From the NCBI RefSeq assembly GCF_030406775.1, contig NZ_CP129119.1, positions 1,708,001 through 1,772,000 on the forward strand: DNA of 64,000 nucleotides, written 5' to 3'. A program made the position numbers and the translations under genes. The stretch is from Sporosarcina trichiuri. Lineage in GTDB: Bacteria > Bacillota > Bacilli > Bacillales_A > Planococcaceae. Shown piece by piece: positions 52,595 through 60,574 of the stretch. Each line of letters opens with the position of its first letter. Position 1 is the first letter of the stretch. The notes beneath the pieces were generated by a model. The model ran no database searches, was not told where the DNA came from, and worked only from the letters and a program-made list of their open reading frames with translations.

Positions 52595-53604
52595 AAGTTC
52601 CTCCTCCTTTCCTCCATCCTATGCAGGAAGCGCTCCGCATTCCTGAAACTGATCGCTTCGATCTCTTCTTCCGTAAAGCCGCGTTCCGCCATCCGTTTCA
52701 GAAGGGCCGGCACCTGTTTGACTGATGACAGGCCATCTGTATAGATATTCAAGTCATCGCCAAGCGGATGGACCTCCAGGAATTTGATGAAGTCAAAACC
52801 GAACGCCACATGGTCGATGCCTGCGACTTCTTTCAGATGGACTGCATGGTCGATGAACCGGTCGACAGTCGGCTCATCCGCATCGACAAATTCTCCGTAT
52901 GCATTCAGCCCGATCAGGCCGCCGGTCCCCGCAATGGCGCGGATCTGGTCGTCCGTCAGGTTCCGTTCATGGTCACACAGGGCCCGGGCGTTGCTGTGGG
53001 AGGCGATCACGGGGCCGTCGACGGTTTCCATTACATCCCAGAAACTCATCTTATCCAGATGGGACACATCGACCATCACCCCTTTACTTGAAGATGCCGT
53101 GATCCATTGCTTCCCGAGTTCCGTGAGGCCGGCGGACTGCCGTGGATTCCAGGCGCCTGTGCCCGTCGCAAACGCATTGTGTTCGTTCCAGACAAGGATG
53201 GTATGCTGAATCTGCTGGTCCGTCACTTCATCCAGGAGTCCGGCAGCTGTCCCGCCGCTTTGCGCAAGCTCCTCCTCCGCGAATGTCACGCCCTCCAGGC
53301 CGAGGTAGATCTGGATCTTATCTTCCATACTGTTTGCAGAACGAGTATGTACGGAATGGAAAGGCTGGATGACTGCGTACTCCGATTCCGCCAAGTCCGC
53401 CATCACCGCCTCGGTCAATTCCCGGAATCGCTTGAGCGGACGGTCCTTGAACGCAGGTTCCACCCAAAAGACGCAGATGACAGATGAGACGCCGGCCCTC
53501 CGCAGAACAGGCGCATGCAGCCTATCGAACACACGGCGCTCCCCCGCCGCCCGCCGGAACGCGATATCCGTGAACAAATCCGAATGCAGATCAAACACTT
53601 TCAT
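52591..53604 (-). CDS. Membrane dipeptidase (M19 family)
   Basis: 337 residues; ATG 53604 with AGGGGAG upstream. Zinc ligands typical of renal dipeptidases: H6 and D8 in DLHSDLF, E in IYLGLEGV, and His in VSHLDKMSFWD and IASHSNARAL. It hydrolyses dipeptides, often with a D-residue at the C-terminal position, in line with wall-peptide recycling. No signal peptide, so probably cytosolic despite the family name. Operon with the DUF819 transporter. Confidence 0.92.
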   Translation of the reverse strand: MKVFDLHSDLFTDIAFRRAAGERRVFDRLHAPVLRRAGVSSVICVFWVEPAFKDRPLKRFRELTEAVMADLAESEYAVIQPFHSVHTRSANSMEDKIQIYLGLEGVTFAEEELAQSGGTAAGLLDEVTDQQIQHTILVWNEHNAFATGTGAWNPRQSAGLTELGKQWITASSSKGVMVDVSHLDKMSFWDVMETVDGPVIASHSNARALCDHERNLTDDQIRAIAGTGGLIGLNAYGEFVDADEPTVDRFIDHAVHLKEVAGIDHVAFGFDFIKFLEVHPLGDDLNIYTDGLSSVKQVPALLKRMAERGFTEEEIEAISFRNAERFLHRMEERRRNL

Positions 53605-53710
53605 GTTGCTCTCCCCTTTCTTAAAAATTCCCACATATTAAACTATAAAAATACGCAGTTTGCATACAGTTGTCAAGGTGAGGGAAGGCTGTCCGCCTAA
53701 GGGAGGGGAA

Positions 53711-53892
53711 GAGTGATCGTAAGCTTCTGGTTTCGCTCATAAACTGCTGGAAAGTGATCATAAACTCGCGATTCCGCTCATAAACCGGTGAAAGTGATCA
53801 TAAATCCGGGATTCCGCTCATAAACCCGTAAAAGTGATCATAAACCCGCGATTCCGCTCATAAACCACCCTAAAGTGATCATAACTTCACAT
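53711..53892 (-). repeat. 20-bp periodic array, 9 units, alternating
   Basis: TCATA at 53738, 53758, 53778, 53798, 53818, 53838, 53858 and 53879, plus a degenerate unit at 53718. On the minus strand GTTTATGATCACTTT and GTTTATGAGCGGAAT alternate strictly, after the leader TGTGAAGTTATGATCAC. It lies downstream, in sense, of the heme monooxygenase gene. Confidence 0.9.
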
Positions 53893-53995
53893 CTGTCGCG
53901 GCCAGCTGGCGGGCTCCGGATGCACCCTAGCCGCGGGCAGAGGCAGTAAGTCAAAAGAATGGCTTGCCGGCTCCGTTTCACTCCGCTTTTACTAT
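53893..53995 (-). repeat. GC-rich block preceding the 20-bp array, second copy
   Basis: On the + strand GCGGCCAGCTGGCGGGC, CCGCGGGC, then AAGTCAAAAGAATGGCTTG, CCGGCTCCG and a CTCCGCTTTTA end; collinear with 51171-51300. Confidence 0.65.
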
Positions 53996-54055
53996 CAAAC
54001 CAACCCGGCATTCCCCTGTTCCGCAGGCAAAACGCCGGAAACCGGCTCCACACGA

Positions 54056-54087
54056 AAAAACACTCCGCCTGGAAACGGCGGAGTGTC
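54056..54087 (-). terminator. Terminator of the iron/heme uptake operon
   Basis: Minus strand ACACTCCGCC/GGCGGAGTGT, 7-base loop, six T. Confidence 0.9.
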
Positions 54088-54091
54088 CCTC

Positions 54092-54439
54092 TTATTCAGC
54101 CGGCAGATGCCGGTGTACGACCGTATACGTCGACAATTCCGCGCCGAGGATCGGATTGGACTTGCCCTCCCCGTCCGCTGCCGGCTTCTTCTCCTGCTGC
54201 TCCCCATGGGCCTTGCCGTTCGCCCGGCTCTCGAGCCAGTTCTTGAAATCGGCTTCCTCATTCCATGTCGTGCAGATGTGGAGCTCGTCGTGGTCCTCGA
54301 GATTCTCCTTCTGCAGCACTTCCATGCGGATGAACCCCGGGAACGTATGGACCGATTTCGGGTTCGCGAAACGGTCCGCGACCTCCTTGGCCCGGCCTCT
54401 TTCAATGCTGATAACGTTGACTGCGATCATCTGTGTCAT
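54092..54439 (-). CDS. IsdG-like heme-degrading monooxygenase
   Basis: 115 residues; AAGGGAGG upstream. ABM-fold protein with the IsdG catalytic trio N8, W68 and H78, offset by one from S. aureus IsdG (N7/W67/H77); TFPGFIRMEVLQKE is typical of the family. It would open heme to release iron in the cytosol. An insertion of charged residues (about 80-95) is longer than in IsdG. Last gene of an operon with a FecCD-type importer; its ATG overlaps the preceding stop (ATGA). Confidence 0.85.
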   Translation of the reverse strand: MTQMIAVNVISIERGRAKEVADRFANPKSVHTFPGFIRMEVLQKENLEDHDELHICTTWNEEADFKNWLESRANGKAHGEQQEKKPAADGEGKSNPILGAELSTYTVVHRHLPAE

Positions 54440-54855
54440 ACGAGCGCCTCCCTTTTCGATAATAAGTACTCGACAACAGGACGCGCATGCTCCCCTCCGC
54501 GTTCCGCATGACGGAGCAGCGGGATGCCATGCGCCCCTTTTGCGTCGATCATGAGCGGATACCGTTCCACCAGACTGCGCACGATATCGAGTTCCCCGAG
54601 CATCGCGGCGGTGAAGATATCCATCCGTGCATCCTTCGACAGCAGGAATTCCGCGATGTCGCGGTTCCCTGTATGGGCAGCTGCCCCGAGACCGCTTTCC
54701 CAGTCGTCCCCGCCCCAGTTCATGACACTGTGGACGAGCGCCGGTTCTGCAGCAACGAGTGCCCGCACCTCCGACAGATTGCCGTGTGCCGCGATGATGA
54801 ATTCCCGGACGAGCCCCGCGTCCAGCTGTCCTTTCCGTTCCCCTTCCTGCCTCAT
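54436..54855 (-). CDS. Ankyrin-repeat protein in an iron uptake operon
   Basis: 139 residues; ATG 54855 lies one base after the ATPase stop. Three to four ankyrin repeats (LVREFIIAAHGNLSEVRALV; GLGAAAHTGNRDIAEFLLSK; IFTAAMLGELDIVRSLVERY). Ankyrin proteins bind other proteins; function in iron or heme uptake unknown. Tight coupling on both sides argues for a real role. Confidence 0.85.
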   Translation of the reverse strand: MRQEGERKGQLDAGLVREFIIAAHGNLSEVRALVAAEPALVHSVMNWGGDDWESGLGAAAHTGNRDIAEFLLSKDARMDIFTAAMLGELDIVRSLVERYPLMIDAKGAHGIPLLRHAERGGEHARPVVEYLLSKREALV

Positions 54856-54856
54856 C

Positions 54857-55636
54857 TCAATCACCCTTTTCCAGTTTAGTCGGCGTAAAGAAACACGTGC
54901 CGTTCCGTGTGAAGATATCTGCGTTGATCTCAAAGATGGATTTGAACATGTCCTTGCACAATACACATTGCGGGATCCCGTCGAACCGCACCGTCCCGTC
55001 TTTCAGCACGATGATCCGGTCACTGTAGCGCGCGGCCTGGTTGATGTCGTGCAGCACCATGATCACCGTCATACCGAACTGCCCGTTCAGCTCCCTGACC
55101 AATTCCATCACTTCGAGCTGGTGGGCGATGTCCAAGTACGTCGTCGGTTCATCCAGCAGCAGGACTTTCGGCCGCTGCGCCACGGCCATCGCAATCCATG
55201 CACGCTGCCGTTCACCGCCGGACAGCGAGTTGAGCAGCCGGTCCCGGAACTTGTCCATTCCGGTCACCCCGAGTGCCCACTCCGCCACCTCCCGATCTTC
55301 GGCAGACAGCCGCCCATGCCGGCTGCGGTGCGGGTGCCGGCCGAATTCCACGAGTTCCCCGACGGTCAGATCGAGCTGGTGGTCATGCATCTGCGGCAGC
55401 ATGGCCAGTGTCTTCGCAATCGTTCGTGTATCGAGCTGCGAAATCTTCTGACCATCAAGGACGACGGCCCCTTCATCAGGAGACAGCAGCCGGGAGATGA
55501 CCCGGAGGAATGTCGATTTCCCCGACCCGTTCGGACCGATCAGGCTCACAATCTCCCCCTCCCGGACCGTCAGATTGATATCCTCCAGCGCAAACGTCTC
55601 GGACTGCCGGTAGCACACTTGTTCAGCTGTCAGCAA
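54857..55636 (-). CDS. FecE/FhuC-type iron-complex ABC transporter ATPase
   Basis: 259 residues from TTG 55636 with GGAGGGG 5 bases upstream, overlapping the permease end by 14 bases. Walker A LIGPNGSGKSTFL, signature LSGGERQRAWIAMA, Walker B VLLLDEPTTYLD, H-loop VLHDINQAARYSD. It drives uptake of siderophore or heme by the FecCD permease. Confidence 0.94.
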   Translation of the reverse strand: MLTAEQVCYRQSETFALEDINLTVREGEIVSLIGPNGSGKSTFLRVISRLLSPDEGAVVLDGQKISQLDTRTIAKTLAMLPQMHDHQLDLTVGELVEFGRHPHRSRHGRLSAEDREVAEWALGVTGMDKFRDRLLNSLSGGERQRAWIAMAVAQRPKVLLLDEPTTYLDIAHQLEVMELVRELNGQFGMTVIMVLHDINQAARYSDRIIVLKDGTVRFDGIPQCVLCKDMFKSIFEINADIFTRNGTCFFTPTKLEKGD

Positions 55637-56669
55637 AAGAACCCCTCCGTTTCTGAATCAAGTACAGGAAGAATGGCCCGCCAAGGAACGACAGCAGGAT
55701 GCCGACGGGCAGTTCGATCGGATTGAATGCCGTCCGGGCGACCGTGTCCGCCGTGATGACGAGCAGCGCCCCGCCGATCGCGGACGCCGGCAGCAAGTAC
55801 CGGTGGTCGCCTCCGACGAGCGAGCGCATGATGTGCGGCACGACAAGTCCTACGAAACCGATCAGTCCGGCGACACTGACTGCGATCCCCGCAAGCAGGG
55901 TGCTCAGGATGATCAGGTAAAACCGGCTCCGTTCGACTTTGTGGCCGAGCAGCTTTGCAACTTCGTCTCCGAGCCGTAAAATCCGGATATGCGGAATGGC
56001 GAATACCGAGAGAACGAGCGCGGCCAGTGCATACCAGATGATGGAGCCGAGCTGCACCCATCCTGCACCCGCAATCCCGCCCGCGAGCCACGGCAGCACG
56101 GACTGTACCCGGTCGCTGTACAGCAGCATGAGCGCACTCATCGCTGCGCCGATGACTGCGTTCACAGCAACGCCGACGAGAATGATGCGGACCGGCGACG
56201 CCCCGCCTTTCCAGGACATCGCATAGATCACGAGAGCCGTAATGAGCGCGCCGAGGAATGCCGCGGCGGGCAGCAGCATGATGTACGCCGGGTAGATGAT
56301 CATGATGATTGTCGCGGCAAGGCCGGCTCCAGACGATACTCCGATAATGCCGGGGTCCGCGAGCGGGTTCCGCATGATCCCCTGGAGGATCGATCCCGAA
56401 GCGGCGAGGCACATGCCGATGATCAGCCCGATCAGCAGCCGGGGCAGCCGGAGTTCCCAGACGATACGCCGCTCCAGAGAGTCATCCGCATTCAGCAGGC
56501 CGTTCATGATCTCTGAGAAAGTAAACGATACCGATCCGACCATCAGGCTGACCGCTGCCGCGATGACGAGCAGGACAGCCCCTGAGATCAGTACGGCTGC
56601 ACGCCGTTTTGCGAGCGGATGGATACGTGCGGGACTACAGGCGGTCCGCTGTTCTCCGGCTGCGATCAT
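55623..56669 (-). CDS. FecCD-type iron-complex/heme permease
   Basis: 348 residues, about ten helices. LPRLLIGLIIGMCLAASGSI, LADPGIIGVSSGAGLAATI, and the ATPase-contact GFVGLVVPHIMRSLVG. ATG overlaps the binding-protein stop (ATGA). A single permease gene, so presumably a homodimer. Confidence 0.94.
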   Translation of the reverse strand: MIAAGEQRTACSPARIHPLAKRRAAVLISGAVLLVIAAAVSLMVGSVSFTFSEIMNGLLNADDSLERRIVWELRLPRLLIGLIIGMCLAASGSILQGIMRNPLADPGIIGVSSGAGLAATIIMIIYPAYIMLLPAAAFLGALITALVIYAMSWKGGASPVRIILVGVAVNAVIGAAMSALMLLYSDRVQSVLPWLAGGIAGAGWVQLGSIIWYALAALVLSVFAIPHIRILRLGDEVAKLLGHKVERSRFYLIILSTLLAGIAVSVAGLIGFVGLVVPHIMRSLVGGDHRYLLPASAIGGALLVITADTVARTAFNPIELPVGILLSFLGGPFFLYLIQKRRGSFADS

Positions 56670-57676
56670 TTGGCTTCCGCTTCCTTCAGGCTTTCAATCA
56701 TCACGTCAAACGCGTCCGCCACTTTCGTCCCCGGGTTCGTGCCGAACAGATGGGATGGCAGTACAGTCACCTTGCCGTTCTTAACTGCATCGAGGTTTTT
56801 CCATGCCGGATTCTTCGCCATCTCCCCTTCGAATGCGGACTTCACCGCTTCCGGATCCCCGTGCGTGATGAGCATGACCGCTTCCGGGTTGCGCTCGATG
56901 ATCTTTTCCGTGCTCAGGCTCGCATACTGCGGGTAGTTGTCCTCTTTCGGCAAATCGGAAGCGATATTCTCCCCGCCTGCGCGTTCCAGCAGATCCCCCG
57001 ACAGGGAGTTCGGAAGCGCAGCGAGGTAGGAGCCTGGCGCACCGTACACGAGCAGCGTCTTGACACCTCTCTTCTCAGCCTGACCCGCCGCCTGGTCCAT
57101 CTTATCCTCGATCTGCATTGTCAGCTCCTCCGCTTCGTCCTGTTTGCCGAGCATCTGACCGAAGTTGCCGATCGTCTGCAGGATGTCATCGACCGAATTG
57201 GCCGCTGTGTAGACAACTTTCGTTCCCTGTGCTTCGAGATTCGCCGCATGCTGCTTGAAACTCGCGGACGCGACGAGCACGTCCGGGTGCACTTCCGCGA
57301 TCTTCTCGAAGTTCGGCTGGTGCGGATTGCCGATCTCCTGGATCTCTTTCAGTTCATCAGCAGCCGGCCCTTGGGAAGACGGGCGGCCGACGACATTCGC
57401 GCCAAGCGCAAGCAGCATGTCGAGATCCCCTCCGCTGAGTGCCGCTGCAGATGCCGGTGCCTCCTCGAATGAAACCGTCTCGCCTGCTGCATCCTGGAAT
57501 TCTATCGTTCCATTCTCATTTACATCTAGAGATTGAGAAGTCTGTACAGATGCGGCTGCTGTTTCAGCAGAGACATCCGGCTCTTTCCCGCTGTCCTGAT
57601 TGTTGTCCGCAGCACCACACGCCGCAAGCAATAACAGCCCTGCAGCGGTGGCTGCTGCCAATAGTGTTTTCCTCAT
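56666..57676 (-). CDS. Iron-complex/heme substrate-binding lipoprotein
   Basis: 336 residues; ATG 57676 is preferred because GGGGG is 8 bases from it (other ATGs at 57682 and 57715 are too close or upstream). Lipobox LLLLAAC with lipidated C20. Periplasmic-binding-protein class III fold (DVLVASASFKQHAANLEAQG, KTLLVYGAPGSYLAALPNSL, ALGANVVGRP). With the IsdG-like enzyme in the operon, heme is a plausible ligand (HmuT/IsdE-like), but a siderophore cannot be excluded. Confidence 0.92.
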   Translation of the reverse strand: MRKTLLAAATAAGLLLLAACGAADNNQDSGKEPDVSAETAAASVQTSQSLDVNENGTIEFQDAAGETVSFEEAPASAAALSGGDLDMLLALGANVVGRPSSQGPAADELKEIQEIGNPHQPNFEKIAEVHPDVLVASASFKQHAANLEAQGTKVVYTAANSVDDILQTIGNFGQMLGKQDEAEELTMQIEDKMDQAAGQAEKRGVKTLLVYGAPGSYLAALPNSLSGDLLERAGGENIASDLPKEDNYPQYASLSTEKIIERNPEAVMLITHGDPEAVKSAFEGEMAKNPAWKNLDAVKNGKVTVLPSHLFGTNPGTKVADAFDVMIESLKEAEAK

Positions 57677-57710
57677 TTCCATTCCCCCTATTATGTAATT
57701 GATAATGAAT

Positions 57711-57751
57711 CTCAATAATTGAGAGTATAATTGATAATGAGAATCGTTGTC
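57711..57751 (-). promoter_or_regulatory. Fur box(es) upstream of the iron operon
   Basis: GATAATGAGAATCGTTGTC at 57733-57751 matches the 19-bp Fur consensus at 16 positions. A weaker GATAATGAATCTCAATAAT precedes it at 57711. Confidence 0.8.
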
Positions 57752-57844
57752 AATTAAGTTTTCAGAATTAGTGCTTAGGAGCCATGCCTGCTGTTTGCTG
57801 AGTTCGCCATCATAACAAGTCGCCGGCGAGCAAGGGATTCCCCT

Positions 57845-57988
57845 CTGAATTGTGCCTGGATGCCGATGAATTCAGCGAAATGTCCGATATACAGCGCCAT
57901 TTGTCCGATACTCCCGGTGATGTGTCCGATACATCCCGCCAACTGTCCGATACAACCCCCGATCTGTCCGATATGTCCACGGACAGCC
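57845..57988 (+). repeat. 21-bp periodic array, 6 units
   Basis: CCGAT cores at 57863, 57884, 57905, 57926, 57947 and 57968, exactly 21 bp apart, after the leader AATTGTGCCTGGATGCCGAT. The array ends directly in front of the -35 box of the riboswitch transcript and lies between divergent genes. Confidence 0.9.
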
Positions 57989-57991
57989 CCA

Positions 57992-58020
57992 TTGCCGCAC
58001 GCTGCTTTCCGTGCTACACT
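57992..58020 (+). promoter_or_regulatory. Promoter of the SAM-I riboswitch transcript
   Basis: TTGCCG (57992-57997), exactly 17 bases, TACACT (58015-58020); start predicted near 58027. Confidence 0.65.
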
Positions 58021-58047
58021 GGATTCAACTGAATGAACGACTCTTTT

Positions 58048-58143
58048 CTTATCCAGAGAGACCGAGGGACTTGGCCCGATGACGTCTCAGCAACCTGCGC
58101 TTGCGCAAGGTGCTGCTGCCAACAGGGAAACCTGGCCGATGAG
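58048..58143 (+). ncRNA. SAM-I (S-box) riboswitch aptamer
   Basis: All S-box landmarks are present: P1 CTTATC/GATGAG, then AGAGAG, the P2 helix GAGAC/GTCTC enclosing CGAGGGACTTGGCCCGATGA, CAGCAACC, a P3 hairpin CCTGCGC/GCGCAAGG, GGTGCTGCTGCCAACAGG and P4 CAGG-GAAA-CCTG. SAM binding normally favours termination and lowers expression of methionine or SAM genes. Confidence 0.93.
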
Positions 58144-58165
58144 GGGAATTTGCGCACACTGCAGC

Positions 58166-58193
58166 TCTTCTCTTTCGGGGGGAGGGTTTTTTG
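58166..58193 (+). terminator. Riboswitch expression-platform terminator
   Basis: CTCTTCTC pairs with GGGGGAGGG (partly G-T) and is followed by TTTTTT, 30 bases before the ribosome site. Confidence 0.75.
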
Positions 58194-58221
58194 TTCAGCA
58201 AATCCAGAAGGAGTGACCGAT

Positions 58222-58509
58222 ATGATGACGATCGAGGAATTGTACGCAGAAAAGGAGAAGGCGCAGCGAAAGCAGCCGACGAGCATGGCCGGCGTCATGA
58301 AACGCCACCAGACGCTCGCCCGGGTGCAGGCGGACATCGACTATTTCGATCAGGGCGATCTGCTGTCGAAGAAAGCGATCCGCAAAGAACTGGAAAAGAT
58401 CACCGAGCTGCAGCAGCAGGCGGACGACCTCCAGCGGGAAATCGAGCGCCGCAAAAATGACCTTCTGCAGGACGTCTTCGGGACAGCCGCCGAACAGCTG
58501 AAGAAATGA
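58222..58509 (+). CDS. SAM-riboswitch-controlled small coiled-coil protein, unknown function
   Basis: 95 residues; AAGGAGTG 6 bases before ATG 58222. No signal peptide or membrane helix. Residues 1-35 are basic (EKAQRKQPTSMAGVMKRHQ); residues 35-90 are predicted coiled coil (LEKITELQQQADDLQREIER). No Cys, no nucleotide or SAM motif. The same frame runs back across the riboswitch, but that part is not coding. It is the only gene between the riboswitch and the convergent terminator, so it is the sole target. I do not recognise the family. Confidence 0.82.
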   Translation: MMTIEELYAEKEKAQRKQPTSMAGVMKRHQTLARVQADIDYFDQGDLLSKKAIRKELEKITELQQQADDLQREIERRKNDLLQDVFGTAAEQLKK

Positions 58510-58515
58510 ACAGAA

Positions 58516-58556
58516 AAACCCCCGTTCCGTGGATCGATTCCACAGAACGGGGGTTT
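58516..58556. terminator. Bidirectional terminator
   Basis: AAACCCCCGTTC/GAACGGGGGTTT with an inner GGA/TCC helix, between convergent genes. Confidence 0.88.
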
Positions 58557-58571
58557 ATCAATTGCATCGCG

Positions 58572-59450
58572 TCATTTCTTCGCAAGCTCCGCCGGCACTT
58601 CCTCGCCGCCGCGGTTCCGTAAAAACATGTACAGCGACGCACCGAAGATGATGAAGTAGCCGATGAAACTGTACAAATCGGGGATCTGGCCGAGCAGGAA
58701 GAAGCCGAGGATCGCCGAGAACACGACGGTGAAATAGTTGAACACCGAAATCTCCTTCGCCGGTGCGAACTTGTAGGCGAGCGTGATCCCGAACTGGCCG
58801 ATCGTCGCGAACACCCCGGCCAGCAGCAGATAGATCGTCTGCTGCAGACTCATCGGCTCATACGTCCACAGCACGAACGGCAGCAGCACAACTGTCGTGA
58901 AACCTGAGAAGTAAAACACGACCGTATAGAACTGCTCCCGGCTGCCGAGTGCGCGGAGCACCGTATACGCAGCTCCTGCAAACACAGCCGACAAAATGCC
59001 GGCCGCATACGGCACGATGTCGAGCGAGAATGACGGTTTGATGATGAACAGCGTGCCGAGGAACGCTACGAGGATGCTGTACACCTGGAACGGTTTGACG
59101 TGCTCCTTCAAAAAGACCGCCGCGAACACGATCGTGAAGAACGGACTCATCTTATTGAGCATGTCCGCATCCGCCAGCACGAGATGGTCGATAGCATAGA
59201 AGAACAGGATGATGCCGAGCGCACCAAGTGCGGAACGCAGCAACAGCAGGCCCTGGTTCTCACGGCGGCCGAACAGCCGCTCCTTGAAATGGACCACAAA
59301 AAAGAAGGCAATCACCATGGATACGCCATTCCGGAAAATCGTTTTCTGCATCGTCGGCACATCCCCCGACAGCTTGACGAACGCCGTCATGAGGGAGAAG
59401 CCGAACGCCGATGCGAGCAATAGTAAGATCCCTTTGTTGCGATTCGTCAT
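58572..59450 (-). CDS. EamA family (DMT) transporter
   Basis: 292 residues, ten helices in two EamA repeats (LLLLASAFGFSLMTAFVKLS; ILSAVFAGAAYTVLRALG). CGGAGG upstream. Family exports amino acids or metabolites; substrate unknown. Confidence 0.9.
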   Translation of the reverse strand: MTNRNKGILLLLASAFGFSLMTAFVKLSGDVPTMQKTIFRNGVSMVIAFFFVVHFKERLFGRRENQGLLLLRSALGALGIILFFYAIDHLVLADADMLNKMSPFFTIVFAAVFLKEHVKPFQVYSILVAFLGTLFIIKPSFSLDIVPYAAGILSAVFAGAAYTVLRALGSREQFYTVVFYFSGFTTVVLLPFVLWTYEPMSLQQTIYLLLAGVFATIGQFGITLAYKFAPAKEISVFNYFTVVFSAILGFFLLGQIPDLYSFIGYFIIFGASLYMFLRNRGGEEVPAELAKK

Positions 59451-59507
59451 AATGGCCTCCGGTCTGGATGAATTCCGTGTTCCAGTCTACCAGTCAGCCG
59501 GCATCAG

Positions 59508-60284
59508 TTACAGCAAACCGCTCCATATATTGACCGCTGTCGCCAGCACCAGTACCGCGAGGATCCATTTGATGATACGGGGATCCGTCTTCCGCGCGGC
59601 TTTCGCACCGAGCGGGGACGCGATGAGCGCTGCGGCGATCAGCACCGCTGCGGGCCCCCAGAGGATCTGGCCGGTTGCAATCTTACCGGCCGCCGAGCCG
59701 ATCGACGACAAGAATGTGATGGCAAGCGACGAAGCTGCCGCAATCCGGACAGGCACCGTGAACACCGCCAGCATGACCGGTACGAGGATGAACGCCCCGC
59801 CTGCCCCGACAACCCCGGAAGCCGCACCGATCACGAACGCAATACCGGCGGCCAGCCACTTATTGAACGTGACCTCCTCCGCAGGCCGGTCCTCGGTCTT
59901 CTTCCGGGGGATGAACAGCAGCACGGCAGCCGCTGCGGCCAGGACGCCGTAGACGAGATTCACCGTCTGCTCCGACAAATAACCGGACCCCAAACCGCCG
60001 AGGAAACTGCCGAGGATGACGGCGCCCCCCATCCAGAGGATCAGTTGTCTGTGCAGCAGCCCCGTTCCGCGGTAGGCGAACACACCCGCGATGGAGGCGA
60101 AAAAGATCTCCACCGCCGTGATGCCGCTCACCTCATGTGCGGTGAACGCGGACAATCCGAACAGCGGCGGGATGTACAGCAGCATCGGATATTTCACGAT
60201 CGCACCGCCGATCCCCGCCATCCCGGACAGGAATGAGCCGGCGAACCCGATCACGAACAGCACGGCAATCAGTGTAACTGTCAT
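59508..60284 (-). CDS. TauE/SafE family sulfite/sulfur-compound exporter
   Basis: 258 residues, about eight helices, internal repeat (GFAGSFLSGMAGIGGAIVKY and GAASGVVGAGGAFILVPVM). Last gene of the sulfur operon; presumably exports sulfite or thiosulfate formed from persulfides, like B. subtilis YrkJ or the TauE protein of the S. aureus cst locus. Confidence 0.9.
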   Translation of the reverse strand: MTVTLIAVLFVIGFAGSFLSGMAGIGGAIVKYPMLLYIPPLFGLSAFTAHEVSGITAVEIFFASIAGVFAYRGTGLLHRQLILWMGGAVILGSFLGGLGSGYLSEQTVNLVYGVLAAAAAVLLFIPRKKTEDRPAEEVTFNKWLAAGIAFVIGAASGVVGAGGAFILVPVMLAVFTVPVRIAAASSLAITFLSSIGSAAGKIATGQILWGPAAVLIAAALIASPLGAKAARKTDPRIIKWILAVLVLATAVNIWSGLL

Positions 60285-60317
60285 CGTCCCCTCCCCTTTC
60301 CTGTCAGCTGCTTGTCA

Positions 60318-60548
60318 TCAGTTTCCTTTTCGGATGAAGAACGTCAGCACGCCGTCAGTTTCCGTCTGTTCGAGCAGTTCGTGCCCTCCGGAGCGCGTCC
60401 ATGCCGTCAGGTCTGCAATCGCCCCTTTGTCCGTCGTCCGGACTTCCAGGATTTCCCCCGCCTGCAGTTCTTTCATCGCGTTACGTGTCTTGACGATCGG
60501 CATCGGGCACGACAGCCCTGTTGCATCCAAAAATAAGTTCGCTTCCAT
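60318..60548 (-). CDS. TusA-like sulfur carrier protein
   Basis: 76 residues; GAGGAGG upstream. Persulfide-carrying C14 in the family motif GLSCPMPIVK. YrkI-like. It would pass sulfane sulfur between the rhodanese and DsrE proteins encoded upstream. Confidence 0.92.
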   Translation of the reverse strand: MEANLFLDATGLSCPMPIVKTRNAMKELQAGEILEVRTTDKGAIADLTAWTRSGGHELLEQTETDGVLTFFIRKGN

Positions 60549-60574
60549 ATTGAATTCCTCCTCGATTGGTTTTG

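Noticed and set aside
58033..58221. N-terminal extension of the 95-residue protein across the riboswitch
   Set aside because: The stretch is a SAM-I aptamer and terminator. A proper ribosome site precedes ATG 58222, and the Cys-rich translation of the aptamer is a by-product.
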